A program made the position numbers and the translations under genes. The notes beneath the pieces are model-generated. The model was not told the DNA's origin and ran no database searches. It saw nothing but the letters and a program-made list of their open reading frames with translations. A stretch of DNA of 64,000 nucleotides from Trebouxia sp. TZW2008 (taxonomy: Eukaryota > Chlorophyta > Trebouxiophyceae > Trebouxiales > Trebouxiaceae): NCBI GenBank assembly GCA_002118135.1, contig BDIU01000412.1:66664-130663 (forward strand), in the 5' to 3' direction. Positions 23,201-37,959 of this stretch are shown in pieces. Position 1 is the first letter of the stretch. The number at the start of each line of letters is the position of its first letter.

Positions 23201-26200
23201 GGCCGAGAAATCTGCCTGACCACCTTCTAAAGCAGGCGATCTGGCAGAACTTCAGCTCCTGGACTTTTTTTCAAGGCAGAACACTGTCTGCAATGCTGAC
23301 TTGTGCCTTGGCTGCTGCACGTACACCAAACTAGCTTTCAGCAGCTTCTTCCCAGTCTGAGCTGTCTTCCTGTTGTTGGTGTCTTGAGTAGAAGGGTTTA
23401 TCCCAATTTGACAAAATGCTGTTGTTGGCAGCATGGCATGGTTAGCTATGCATCTGCTCAGTTACAGACACTTTGCTGTCTTACAAGCAATTCTAGGCAC
23501 TGGACGAGTTGCCTGACCACCTCAGAAGGCCAGAAGGGATCTAGGCCAGTCCTCCAGCTGCTGGACATTCATGCAAGGTACGACAAAGAATGCAGAATTG
23601 GCGTATGCCTTGCTGAGATGCTCATGCCTCACTGTAGCTCAGAGCCTTTTCCGTAGCACGGGCTAAATTGTTCCCAATCGTTCAGTACACGAGCAGAGAG
23701 GTTCAGCGTGACTCAACCGGCGACATTTGTTGGCAATGTGGCCAGCTGTGCATCCGCAGTATTGCAGACACTGGGCCGTCTTGAAAGCTATTCTAGAAGC
23801 TGCGAGACTTGCCTGATCACCCTAGAAGCGCAGGCGATCAGTGGTTGTTGCAGCTGCTGGACGTTCTTGCAAGGCAGAACAGTGATTGCAACACTGACAT
23901 GTTCCTTGCTGAGTTGCACAGGCCTGGCAAGGACTCAGACGCTTCTCCCCAGCTGAGGCTGAGCTGTCTTTCTGAGATTCATGTCCTCAGCATAATGGAT
24001 TTGATATAATTTGACAAGATGCTGCTGTTTGCGGCATAGCCTGGTCAGCTATGCATTTGCAGCATTGCAGACACTGTGCTGTCTTACAAGCAATTCTAGG
24101 GGCTGAGAAATCTGCCTGACCGCCTTCTAAAGCAGGCAATCTGGCGAAAGTTCAGCTCCTGGACTTCCCTCAAGGCAGAACGCTGTCTGCAGCGCTGACC
24201 AGTGCTCTTGTGGTACTCACATATTTGACTTTGGAGCTTGTCCACAGCTCGGCCTGGACTCTTTTCCCACTGATCTTGTTTTGCGCTGGATGATACCATT
24301 TGCATACACTGATCACTTCTGTTGGCAGCCCTGGCTGATTTGTCTCTGCACTGTTGCGCACACTGTGCTGCTTTGCAAGTAACATCAGGATCTGAGGAGT
24401 CTGCATGGCCATCCTTAAGAGGCAGGCGATCATGCAGAGTCTAGGTGCTGCACTTTCTTGCACGGCAGAGTGCTGTCTGCGATGCTGAGCAGTGCCCTGT
24501 TCCGTTGGTACTCTAGGGTTTGACTTTGAGGCTTCTGCACAGCTAGGTCTAAGCTGTTCTTGCACCACCCACAAGTTGTGCTGAAAGATCCATAGCCTTT
24601 TGACAAATGTTGACTGCTTGGCCAGCAATCATTTTGCGGTGGTGTAGATCTTAGGCTGCCTTACAAGCCATTTCAGGCGCTGAGAAATGGACCTGATCAC
24701 ACCAGAAAGGCAGGTGCTTAGGCCATTCTTCCAGCTGCTCAAGTTCCTTGCAAGGCAACATGATGTCCACAGTGCTGATGTTTGGTCTGATGGTGCACCT
24801 TTCGCCAGCGTTCAGCAAATTGGGTCTTGAAAGATGCTGTCTGGAATGCTGACAAGCTGCCTCTGGTTGCTAGATACCCACGTGCATACATGTATATAAA
24901 GACGCACACTACTTGAGCTCAACAGCCTTGCTAGGTACATATAGTCACCAAGCGACTGTTTCCAAGCATCCTAGTCTGTTCACATGCTAAACCACTCCAA
25001 AAGCACTGGTCAAGATACACACATGTCTGAAGTCAAGCCAAGAAGTCCAATGAGTCGCGTTTGACTCGCTCCTCCAGGGTTGCTATCTGTATCAGTTCTG
25101 CATTTGACACAGTTTGCACTCCAGGGTAGGGAGCCAGGTGTCACTCATCAAGCTTCCTGGCTTGGAGGCACAGGTGGTTGATGTGTAGTTACCAAAGCTA
25201 ACTGGCCAGCATTTCCATCTAAGCGAAATTACATATGCCGCTGATCAAAGGCTGATTCAAACGCAAGTAGGTGTTGAATTGTACTGACAGCTAGTTTTGC
25301 ATGCAGATGCAAACCAGCAATGGAGCCACGTTTATGACCCATCACTACCACTCGTCGTCTTGTGTCCTGCACTTGTGCTCAGCAAATGCAGCCGTTTGAA
25401 TTGAGCTATGCATGCAGGTGTGACTCAACTGTACAGCCAAGGTCTTTGACAACCGACCCTGAGCTAGATTTCGTGTTGTTGACCTGCATTTGGGAGGTTT
25501 ACAGGTTAGATGTGCATGCAGGTGTGAACCAGCAGTGGGGCTTGAGCAATGAGCTGTTTGTGCTGGGGGATAGTTTGGTGCTGACGGTGCTTGGGCAGGT
25601 CTCCTTCATGCCAGTGCTTGTCTTGGCGGCCAGACTCTGCCCTGAGGTATTCATTCATGCACTTGCTTTCACTTCTACCATGCTTTCATGCGTACAATTG
25701 TTCATCAGGTCATGGATGCATTGCCTCTGCCATCAACCCACTCATTTTATCACACATTTGCCCATTCATTGTTGAGCCAGTCAGATGTGCAAGAGTTCAT
25801 TTCAATTAAAATCAATAAAATCGAATGTCAAGATGCTGCTCTCTTGTCATTCCTGCATGATGTCTGGCTGCCCTATATTGTTTAGGTGCTCATGCAGGCC
25901 TACCTGACCTCCAAAGTCGCTTTGTTGAGCCTGTCGCTTTTTCTGGAATGACCTATGTTTCTCTACTTCTGAGGTCCTGTCACTGCGCCGGCCTTCTGCT
26001 GTACATTTGGGTAGTGGCATGCAAGATGCTCTGTCTGTGCAGGGTGTTGAAGCAACTCTGTTCGCCACATTGATGAGCATCCTGAATGGAGGTTCATTCA
26101 CTGGGTCAACTTTTGGAGCTTTGCTGACAAAGGGCTTCGGTGTCTCATCTGAAGATTTCACAAATCTTGCACCACTTGTGACCGTGTGTACATTATCGTC

Positions 26201-26294
26201 TTTGCTACCTCTGCCGTTGTTAAGATTGCTGCCACAAGGCAGCACCTCAGAACAAATACAGTCAAACAGTGTCAGAGAGTCAGAGTCTGCATGA
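1984..26294 (+). CDS. Folate-biopterin transporter (BT1/FBT family, MFS), probably plastid-targeted
   Basis: Integral membrane carrier of the BT1 family, which moves folates or pterins; plant members sit in the plastid envelope. Exons: 1984-2326, 2409-2494, 2862-2988, 3349-3494, 10472-10712, 11134-11270, 15447-15669, 25522-25646, 26043-26294. All phases agree and give about 559 residues, normal for the family. Family blocks follow in order: [27 protein letters not shown] with [113 protein letters not shown] and [13 protein letters not shown]. The first ~110 residues are rich in Arg, Ser, Ala and Lys and fit a transit peptide. Introns 4, 6 and 7 are 6977, 4176 and 9852 bp and are filled with tandem repeats. 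Donors after exons 4 and 6 read GC (gcatgt, gcaagt). The exon 6 acceptor (11133/11134) has a weak pyrimidine tract and is the least certain junction. Confidence 0.88.
3215..3286 (+). repeat. Upstream copy of the 5' part of FBT exon 4
   Basis: Starting after the same acceptor (gcagtgcag), this copy reads [15 protein letters not shown] against [15 protein letters not shown] in the real exon at 3349, then loses similarity. Offset is about 134 bp. It sits in intron 3 and would be an alternative acceptor, but the copy breaks down before the transporter motif. Confidence 0.75.
3495..4110 (+). repeat. Four decaying tandem copies of the FBT exon 4 3' end plus donor
   Basis: After the real exon (ends 3494) copies of its last ~60 bases with the adjoining donor end at 3664, 3812, 3959 and 4103, a spacing of 144-170 bp. 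The motif [16 protein letters not shown] is recognisable in the first three ([27 protein letters not shown] then stop) and only faint in the last two. Donors read gcatgt (real), gcatgt, gtatct, gcatgt, gcatgc. Confidence 0.8.
4540..5690 (+). repeat. Intronic tandem array, unit about 165 bp, six copies
   Basis: Inside FBT intron 4. The landmark ttggact recurs near 4770, 4938, 5106, 5258, 5430 and 5587, each preceded by cagtcagcgcacagaccaat-like sequence and followed by gttgcttgctgtgagggtgaa-like sequence. Copies are clearly diverged. No coding frame is conserved. Confidence 0.75.
5920..10000 (+). repeat. Intronic tandem array, about 23 units of 120-210 bp
   Basis: Continues FBT intron 4. Each unit carries ctgcctgcttgcatcatgggc-like sequence, then gactcttgac, then cagcagcccaggaat, gcaccaacagcttgcagcag and a tggcagtagtcaagtacaggcct-like tail. 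Landmarks recur from about 5992 to 9858 with a mean spacing near 168 bp. Many spurious ORFs of 60-100 codons in both strands come from these units. Confidence 0.75.
10118..10290 (+). repeat. Two-copy repeat (unit ~115 bp) just before FBT exon 5
   Basis: The sequence caaagcacagaaagcgtgc... near 10118 recurs as caaagcacacaaagcatgc... near 10233, each followed by aaggaa(c/t)tt and a cacactg(t/c) segment. It is still within FBT intron 4; no match to exon 5 was seen. Confidence 0.6.
11220..11880 (+). repeat. FBT exon 6 3'-end array: exact-looking 109-bp triplication plus decayed copies
   Basis: The string aggcagcgcagcatctt starts at 11223, 11332 and 11441, an exact 109-bp period. Each of the three units encodes [19 protein letters not shown] or the GAVRQ variant in frame and ends at 11270, 11379 and 11488. 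The donors read gcaagt, gcaagt and gtaagc. Four more decayed ends follow near 11570 (gcaagc), 11697 (gtgagc), 11787 (gcaagc) and 11870 (gaaaaa). The third copy has the best canonical donor, so the exon actually used is not certain. A 12-bp minisatellite (actcagcagaaa, about 4 copies) adjoins at 11900-11945. Confidence 0.85.
12050..15080 (+). repeat. Intronic satellite, 186-bp period, about 16 units
   Basis: Inside FBT intron 6. The landmark tcactctagcctgttgttgcctg recurs at about 12171, 12355, 12540, 12716, 12895, 13082, 13263 and on to 14955. Most intervals lie between 177 and 190 bp and the mean is 185.6. Units also share cagaaggtctcagggtttctcaccactgt and ttctgtactggcaggcaccagtttgcttgcag. 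A resemblance between ttctgtactggcaggc and the exon 6 end ttcctgtggcaggc may point to the origin, but is weak. Confidence 0.85.
15100..15295 (+). repeat. Three-copy 53-54 bp tandem repeat
   Basis: gaagtcatatg recurs at 15132, 15186 and 15239, each with an upstream atatgctcagcaaacca-like stretch and a downstream cctcaa stretch. Lies at the end of the 186-bp satellite in FBT intron 6. Confidence 0.75.
15322..15352 (+). repeat. Upstream copy of the FBT exon 7 5' end
   Basis: cattcagcagacactgcatttt matches ccatcagcagacactgcaatgtt at the start of exon 7 (15447). It is a short decayed copy about 120 bp upstream. Confidence 0.6.
15740..15840 (+). repeat. Downstream copy of the FBT exon 7 3' end plus donor
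   Basis: Near 15803 the string acacaggtgagtcatcagcaccc repeats the real exon end and donor (15669/15670), and the preceding bases (ggttgctttagctcaccctcaa) match ggctgactcagctcattctaat. The GT donor is intact; the exon part is shifted in frame. Confidence 0.75.
16200..22560 (+). repeat. Intronic tandem array, unit about 260-290 bp
   Basis: Fills most of FBT intron 7. Units share aaggcagaacagtg-ctgcagcactgac, a cttctccacagctgatgctgagc stretch, catcatgcatgactt, agcagcatggtcagta and tgtgatgccaaagacactgtgctg. Landmarks fall near 18520, 18809, 19687, 20296, 20527, 20793, 21050, 21301, 21573, 21833, 22097 and 22362. A 287-codon ORF at 20403-21266 runs through four units and is judged spurious. The array is interrupted at about 18836-19405 by a LINE fragment. 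Confidence 0.8.
18836..19408 (+). mobile_element. Truncated non-LTR retrotransposon (LINE), 3' end of reverse transcriptase ORF
   Basis: An open frame to the stop at 19358 (about 170 codons) matches the C-terminal part of LINE reverse transcriptases: [29 protein letters not shown] block, [33 protein letters not shown] and a DRPRDTW block. The 5' end, with the polymerase YxDD region, is missing. The 3' tail is short and ends in an aatg repeat (caaatgaatgaatgag) rather than poly-A. It is inserted in one unit of the 260-290 bp array. Host sequence reads actgactt on the left and actgattt on the right, possibly an imperfect target-site duplication. The frame is open, so the insertion may be fairly young, but it is dead by truncation. 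Confidence 0.85.
22660..24760 (+). repeat. Intronic tandem array, unit about 295 bp, including a nearly identical pair
   Basis: Two adjacent units starting near 22683 and 22978 are almost identical (period 295), giving two near-identical open frames at 22710 and 23005. A third copy from about 23275 and later ones to 24760 are more diverged. Units share tttcaaggcagaacactgtctgcaatgctgac, ttcagcagcttcttcccagtctgagctg and gttggcatcatggcctggtcagctatgcat. They look related to the preceding 260-290 bp family. No gene is supported. After 24760 up to 25300 I see no further clear repeat or gene. Confidence 0.8.
25300..25521 (+). repeat. Two upstream copies of the FBT exon 8 5' end plus acceptor
   Basis: The acceptor and first codons of exon 8 (catgcag|gtgtgaaccagcagtgg, 25515 on) recur as catgcagatgcaaaccagcaatgg near 25300 and catgcaggtgtgactcaactg near 25410. 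Spacing is about 105-110 bp. Both copies decay within 25 bases. Confidence 0.7.
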
Positions 26295-26991
26295 ATGCCC
26301 TGAGTCAATCAGTGAGTCCTTTACTCTGACTGTCTTGACCACAAATGGGTGTGTGACGACGTGAGTGTGTGACGTGCTGGTATGCTTGTGCATCAGCCTG
26401 TTGTCTAGTTGACAATGTGCTTGCTTTACCTTGACACGACGTACGAAATCACGTACTGTGCATGAGCCAGATCGTGCAGACATTGAAATTCAATGTCTCT
26501 TTTGACATGAATAGTGAACGTGCCAGCAACATGAATACCACGGCACTTCACTATACGCAATGCGATATTTTAAGTAAGTGACCGCCTTGAACAGAGTTCG
26601 TTCTGGGTGCCTTGACATTTGCTGGCTGTCCCTCTATATCTTTGTGTCGGTGTGACGTAGCTGTGCATAATGTGACATCAACTGAACAATTGCTTGGTAG
26701 GGGTACAGCAAGGCATCAAACTGTGCAAGTGCCGGCCTGTTGCACACTGATATACGCCAGTGTAAACTGAGTCTGTTCCTTCTGCACATACATCAACTCA
26801 ATCTTTGGGAAGGCTTGCGCTGTCAACCAACTGTGTATTCAACGAGTCAAAACCATCATTTCTGTCACAGTTTCTCGACTTGAGAAATAACAACATACCA
26901 CATACACACAATAGGAAATGTGCTAAAATTTATGCGTCAAACTCAACTTTGGCACAAACAGGCCTGGATCAGCAATGGTGATGACATTGTG
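26295..26991. other. Intergenic space between convergent 3' ends
   Basis: Lies between the stop of the folate-biopterin transporter (+) and the stop of the F-box gene (-). It must hold both 3' UTRs. No open frame with family similarity, repeat array or RNA gene was seen. Confidence 0.5.
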
Positions 26992-28350
26992 TCAAAGGAG
27001 TCTAAAGCGCTGCCAATTTGGGGAACACTGGACATGCGGGCGGTGCTCATGCAACTTCCTCAACACAGCCTCACACATTCCGGCAGCAAACTCGTCAATA
27101 GGCTTACCACCTTTGAGGGACACTGAAACCAGGCATGGTAGGTCTGCCAAAACCGTAAATGAGCTGTCACAACTGAGAAACTTGACGTGCAACGTTACTC
27201 TCTGCAGAAGCTTGAAGGCATCCCATGCAAACTTGATGCTCAGCTTGAGCTCTTCCCATGGAAGCATTGCAACATGCAAGCTTTCCAGCCTTGTGAGCAT
27301 AGTCATGGAGTCTGACAAAGCAATCTGCTTTGAAAGTGACCTCAACTTTAGGACCTGAAGATTTGTCAGGCGGTACAGCCATTCCATATCTTCATAGTCT
27401 GATATGTAGCACATGTGCACAACTAAACGAGTCAGTTGTGTCAGGTAGGAAAGCTTGTCTGAGAATTCAAGATACATGTCTGATTCTTCGCCCACGCCAA
27501 TGCCGCTGTCATGGCAAGTCAAAGATTGCAGGTTGGAATAGGCAGCTATTCCCTCGAAGGCCCTTTCTCCAAGAACACTTTTGGCCAGAAACAAGGTGTT
27601 CAAATTGTGCTGAAATCTGCTCTGTGACCCACAACTAGCAAACACGCCCACCAGCTTCAGAGACGTCAAGTGAGGTAGCCTGTCCACATTTGAAAATTTA
27701 CCGTGCTGCAGCTGCAATGTGGCCAGGTTTGGAAGTGATACCAGTGCTTTGAGGTCAGCGCCGCCGCTGGGAGTGTGACTGTAATCAATTGTACAGCTGC
27801 TGATACACTCAAAACAAGCTAATAATCTGACTGCAAGGAGAGTCGGACTAAAGAGTATGACCGTCTTAAGGCTCATTTCACAAGCTCTGCTGCTTGCATG
27901 TTGCAGAAAGCCTTCAAGACTCAAAGCTGGGTCCGTTTGGCCACTTGTCACAGCTGAGGTACGAAATCTCGGTGGAACTTTCTGACAAAACTGTGGCCAG
28001 CGGTTCACCTCTTCTCCAGGAGCAGGACTGCCATTCCCTGATCGCTGAGCCACCAGAGTGGAAACTGAAGGCAGATTTGCACGCAGGCGTGTGGTGAAGC
28101 TAAAATTCGGAGCGCAGCTATCGGTTTCGTGCACAAGTAACCTGGCTGACAGCTTGTGGTTCGCTTGAAAAACTTGATTGAAGTGTTTGCAGACCAAACG
28201 CAGCTTATGAAACTGCTTGCATGTGGACCTGATGTCTTTTGCGAGACGCAGATTTCCGTCGTCACTATTCGTGAACGTCAGAGCGCCCTTCTCCGCCATG
28301 AACAAGATGGGAACCAGCATATCAGCAGGCAGCTGACACCAGTCAGACAT
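26992..28350 (-). CDS. Intronless F-box / leucine-rich-repeat-like protein
   Basis: A single open frame of 452 codons from ATG at 28350; an upstream in-frame TTG was not used. The N-terminus carries an F-box-like block, LPADMLVPILFM followed by LRLVCKHFNQVF at about residues 5-60, with an acidic/Asn insert between the halves. Residues about 200-420 hold at least six irregular leucine-rich repeats, for example LPNLATLQLQHG, LPHLTSLKLVGVF, LTQLTRLVVHMC, LTNLQVLKLRS and LTRLESLHVAML. Such proteins are usually the substrate receptors of SCF ubiquitin ligases; the substrate is unknown. It has no intron, unlike all its neighbours, so a retrogene origin or a recently expanded F-box family is plausible. 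The 5' end is CpG-rich. Confidence 0.75.
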   Translation of the reverse strand: MSDWCQLPADMLVPILFMAEKGALTFTNSDDGNLRLAKDIRSTCKQFHKLRLVCKHFNQVFQANHKLSARLLVHETDSCAPNFSFTTRLRANLPSVSTLVAQRSGNGSPAPGEEVNRWPQFCQKVPPRFRTSAVTSGQTDPALSLEGFLQHASSRACEMSLKTVILFSPTLLAVRLLACFECISSCTIDYSHTPSGGADLKALVSLPNLATLQLQHGKFSNVDRLPHLTSLKLVGVFASCGSQSRFQHNLNTLFLAKSVLGERAFEGIAAYSNLQSLTCHDSGIGVGEESDMYLEFSDKLSYLTQLTRLVVHMCYISDYEDMEWLYRLTNLQVLKLRSLSKQIALSDSMTMLTRLESLHVAMLPWEELKLSIKFAWDAFKLLQRVTLHVKFLSCDSSFTVLADLPCLVSVSLKGGKPIDEFAAGMCEAVLRKLHEHRPHVQCSPNWQRFRLL

Positions 28351-28630
28351 GATCTTCAAGTCAACAGGCTATGACCTAATCTCGACTGTGCAGATGACAA
28401 CGCAGCTGCAGTCGCAACGTATCGAAGTGTTTGAGCAGGTCTGCATGTTTGCGTCAGGATCGCAGCGATCAACCTTTTCTCTCGATGAGATCATGAACAG
28501 GACATCTGCTAGCAAAGAAGAAGAGGAAGAAGAAGATGGACTGAGTCCAGCAGCGATGCCAATCCGATATGAGCGTGTCCTGTATAGGATGCATAAACGG
28601 AGTAGGAACCTGTCAGCGTTGTGATGAGCC
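28060..28630. promoter_or_regulatory. CpG-rich patch at F-box gene start, with a possible divergent exon
   Basis: CpG-rich sequence spans the F-box ATG (28350) and continues right. On the plus strand an ATG at 28494 opens a short frame with a Glu run (about 43 codons to 28624) and a possible donor near 28606 (cgga|gtagga). This could be the first exon of a divergent gene, but I found no matching second exon. Confidence 0.3.
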
Positions 28631-29880
28631 AATATTTCAGCTTTGAAAGTTTTTGCCGCAATTCAACACACATTGTCTATCACTGGTGGCCATCATGGTG
28701 CCAGGTCTCAAGCCTGTCGACGCAATTATCAGCATGAATACGTTTCAGTCCAGCTATGGCCTGCTGAAGCAGCTCAACATGCAAATCACCACTGAATGTG
28801 CTTTTTATCGAACTAGCAGACAAACATCATGGTCCCTCAAAGTCCTGAAACAGACCTCTGTGTTCAAGCCCTGTTTGACACTACCAGGCTAGATGCAAAG
28901 ACTTTCTTAGACTACAGTCTCAGCTTGATTTTGGTGACTTCAACAACAGCATATCTTCTGCTGTCTAAGCATGAAAGCTGTCTTTTGACAGCCAGAAGTT
29001 TGCTTGAGAAATTGTCAAAAACATTACTGCTTCTGTGCGCCTTTAGATGGTGAGAGAGAACGTATGGTGTCATGATGGTGTCTGGTCTTTTTGGCTACCT
29101 GTTCATCTGGTCAGTATGAGATCTATGCTAATCTCAATGCTTATGCTACAGTTAAGTGCAGCTTCAAAGCCGGCCCAGGATGAGCATAGCACATCTGCTG
29201 CGGGCTTTGAGCAACAATCACAAGACACAGCAGACCTCACTACACATTATTTGTGGCAGCCAGCAGCTGGTCTGCAATACCGATCAGAAACTTTCTGCTG
29301 CACCACACAGCACAGAGCTGGCAAGTCACAGCCAAGCTTGGTCAGACTGGGTCTTGACAGCGTCCTAGATCATGACACAAAACACAGCGTGAGGCACAAA
29401 ACGCTTTGGACAGTGAATGCTCTGTCAGCTGTTGTTGGCTCAATGAACCATCATTCAAGCTTGGCACTGTTGCACGTCTGACACACTTGCTGTGGTTCTC
29501 CTGCAACTTGTCAGCTTGCAAGAAAAGACCCAGCAGTGCTGTCAAAGAGTCATCATGCTGTGGTCTGGCTATGGGCAGCACAGCCTGTCTGTATGTGCGC
29601 TGCATGTGTCTGTATGTGCGCTGTATCTGTCCAGAGTTGCCAAGTCACAGGCCAGGAGGTCGAGGTGTAGGCCACAGCAGATTGTCTGTATGAACGCTGT
29701 ATCTGTCCAGAGTCGTCAATTTACAGGCCAGAAGGCATGGTGCCTTCATGTCGGCCGCAGGAGGCAGTGGTCTTGCTGCCCTCAGCTGCGGTATAAGTCC
29801 TGCACCACCACTCTTTGCTCAGTCAACCCAGCACTAGGCTGAAGATGTAGTCCCAATGCCACTGTGGTGTTGATTGCCCA
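28631..29880. other. Stretch without a supported gene; short local repeats
   Basis: Only short non-conserved ORFs occur. A ~75-80 bp two-copy repeat with tctgtatg(t/a)(g/a)cgctgtatctgtccagag is present near 29609 and 29684. Variants of catcatggtgccaggtct recur near 28691, 28826 and 29072. Nothing points to a function. Confidence 0.4.
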
Positions 29881-30200
29881 CTCAGCCCAAGCAAGAGATT
29901 CATGGTGACGCACAGCAGAAGTCACGCCAACTTGTCAGTGCAGCCCGCCTGTGCAATAGCAGATGCACCACCACCGCCTTTGCAGATTGCAGCTACCCCT
30001 GACTTGCCATTGTGCTGATCCAGCACATTCCGCAGCCTAATTGACCATAACCACATCCGTGGAAATTCATTACTGTCAGCATTCAAGAAAATGTGCACAA
30101 GCAAGAGTCCACCTTTGCAAGACAATAGCAGGTGCACCACGACTACCATTGCAGATGGCAGCTACTTCTGATTTGGCGTCATGGGTGGCCCAAAATGTCA
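29880..30200 (-). repeat. Two extra copies of the thiolase last-exon end, downstream of the gene
   Basis: Beyond the stop at 30251, the end of exon 8 is repeated around 30050-30180 and 29880-30015 (spacing about 170-190 bp). The distal copy still encodes [17 protein letters not shown] and then runs to a stop; the nearer copy reads SEVAAICNGSRGAPAIV. Flanking bases after the stop (catgagtctcttgcttgggctga) are also shared. Confidence 0.8.
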
Positions 30201-30250
30201 TTGACCGCAGTCACATCAAATACTCTAGACATTCAGCCCAAGCAAGAGAC

Positions 30251-35962
<5,712 letters not shown>

Positions 35963-36440
35963 ATGGTCTTGCGGGAAAGTTGTGCATGCAAATCTCTGTA
36001 GGCTGTTGCAAAGCCAACAAGCAGTGTCGCTACATGGTGAGGGACTTCGATATCGTGACTACGCTCGAGATATTTCTTTGATGAATTAGCAGGAGAGATC
36101 TCGCGTTTGAGCTTGCAGTGTTGCTGACGAGACCAAGAAGTGGGGCGAACTTGAGCAAAGTGCCCTAAAAATATCGCGCAGAGCTCGCTTTGCAGCCGGT
36201 GCGCCCAAGTGTACTCGCATTTGCAATCGCATGATGTTCCTAAGTGTACAGATTCACATCCAAATCAGCTTCATTCTCAGTTTGCGTAAGCAAGTGGCTT
36301 ATGGCTAGTTCAAGCTTGACTTCGAGCAGCAGTGCAGATGCCGAGCACAGCGGGCCGCCGAAAATAATGCGCCGAGTCTAGTGGAACACGCGATAAATAT
36401 GCGTCCTTTCAACTGCATCTAGCGTGCAAGAGACTGGCTG

Positions 36441-37950
36441 TCCTCGCCATAGCCCCGTGTGTTGTGCATATGCAGCTCAGCAATCATGATCACACTGCCA
36501 TATTTACCTTCATCTAGTCAATGCAGGGCACAATGTCAGCAGCACCTGCATTCTGCAATAAGTACATCCTGCAAGCTGCATGACAGAAGCAGCAGCAAAG
36601 CTTTGCAGACAAGTGCTGCCTTGCAACCGTCACAAGCCTCACTGACCTTGTTGGAGTTCATTCAGGAATTTGCAATCACCATGAGATGGTGATCATGAGT
36701 GGCTTGCGTTGGTCATGGGCACAGCTGAGTATGTGGCGCTGTGTGGGACAGGATTGCACTAGAACTCTGCAGTGCTGCAGGCTTCCTCAGCCAGCTACAA
36801 GTCCAGGCGAGAACTGTCTCCAAGACATGTCTGATCTCAGTGAATATGCTTATACGTATCAGGTATACAGGCGCTGACAAGTCACACAAGCTACGTGTGT
36901 ACAAGTGGGACTGCAGTCAGCATCTCAGCATATCAGCTGCTCTGCAACACTTGTTGTCATTGCTCATTGCTTGGCAATCTTGTCATGAATCTATGATACT
37001 GCACCTGTGTGCATGTCATTTTCTTTGGTGCTTGTGCATTCGCATATTAGGGTCAGGCCATCGTGTGACATAGTGAGCATATCAAGATGACCTGATAAAT
37101 GCATATGGCAGCTGCTGGCCTTTGCATGTTTGAATCGCTGCATTAAGATTCATTGCAAGAGGTTTGACTGCTCAAAAATGTCTGTTTGTACCCTTGTAGC
37201 TCAAGAGGCAAGGCATCAGCTAGTGAGTACTTTCTTGTTGGGCTTTGAGCTTACACTTCATGCGGCTAATGCCTGAATCCATGCTGCGCTTTGCAGACAT
37301 TTTGATCAGTCTGAGTGTCAGTCAGCGCGCTGGCAAGTCAGAGAGCCAAGACCGCAATGCAAACTTTCAGGAGCGCCCTTTCATCGACACTCAGAGAGCA
37401 ACATGCCAACCACTTGGTGCCTTAAGTACCAGTCCAATGTGGTCTGACCAGGAGTTCTGTCACTTTGTGTTCCAAGCATGTTTTTCACCAATCTGTGTGT
37501 CGTGAGTGTGAAGCTGCTTGCCTGTCATTATTAATGCAACACGCAAGGGATAGCCAGCCACAGTCACAAATAGCTTACAGCAGGGCAATACATGGAACGC
37601 TTAAACTGATGGATGCCGTCATGTATGAAAAAGGCCCCAACCAAGCAGTCTTCAGGCACTCAGCACTGCAAACTGTAACCCAAATACTATTCCTGATGAT
37701 AGCTATATTGCTGAGGTGCCAGCTTTTTCGAGTCACAGCACGGCTTGCGGTGCAGTCTCTACAAAGCAATCTGTGGTAAAAGCTGTCTTCAACATTGTGA
37801 CAACTTTTGTGTGGCGGTGCATAATCAGATGGAAATCCCTACCACCTAAAACTGACTCTGCTGAGTCAGCTGGGCCTACAGTGTGTAGTTTCACTCAGGG
37901 TTTTGAGGCACATCTGCTGCCTGCCAGAAGCGGGTTTGGATATGTATCAA
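36441..37950. other. Region without a supported gene (copy A of the duplication)
   Basis: It aligns in patches with 42260-43850 in copy B, for example ggcgctgacaagtcac...gtgggactgcagtcagca near 36870 against ggtgctgacaagtcag...gtgggactgcattcagca near 42755. Short ORFs occur on both strands but none is conserved in frame between the copies. It probably includes the 3' flank of the membrane-gene copy and the upstream region of the thiolase. Confidence 0.4.
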
Positions 37951-37959
37951 GCTGACCAC

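Noticed and set aside
22710..23334. Two nearly identical 108-109 codon frames
   Set aside because: They are one frame of a recently duplicated 295-bp repeat unit inside an intron.
3495..24760. Introner-type transposable elements as the source of the repeats
   Set aside because: Introners create new introns and carry splice sites at their ends; here the arrays sit inside existing introns and the nearest ones derive from the adjacent exon.
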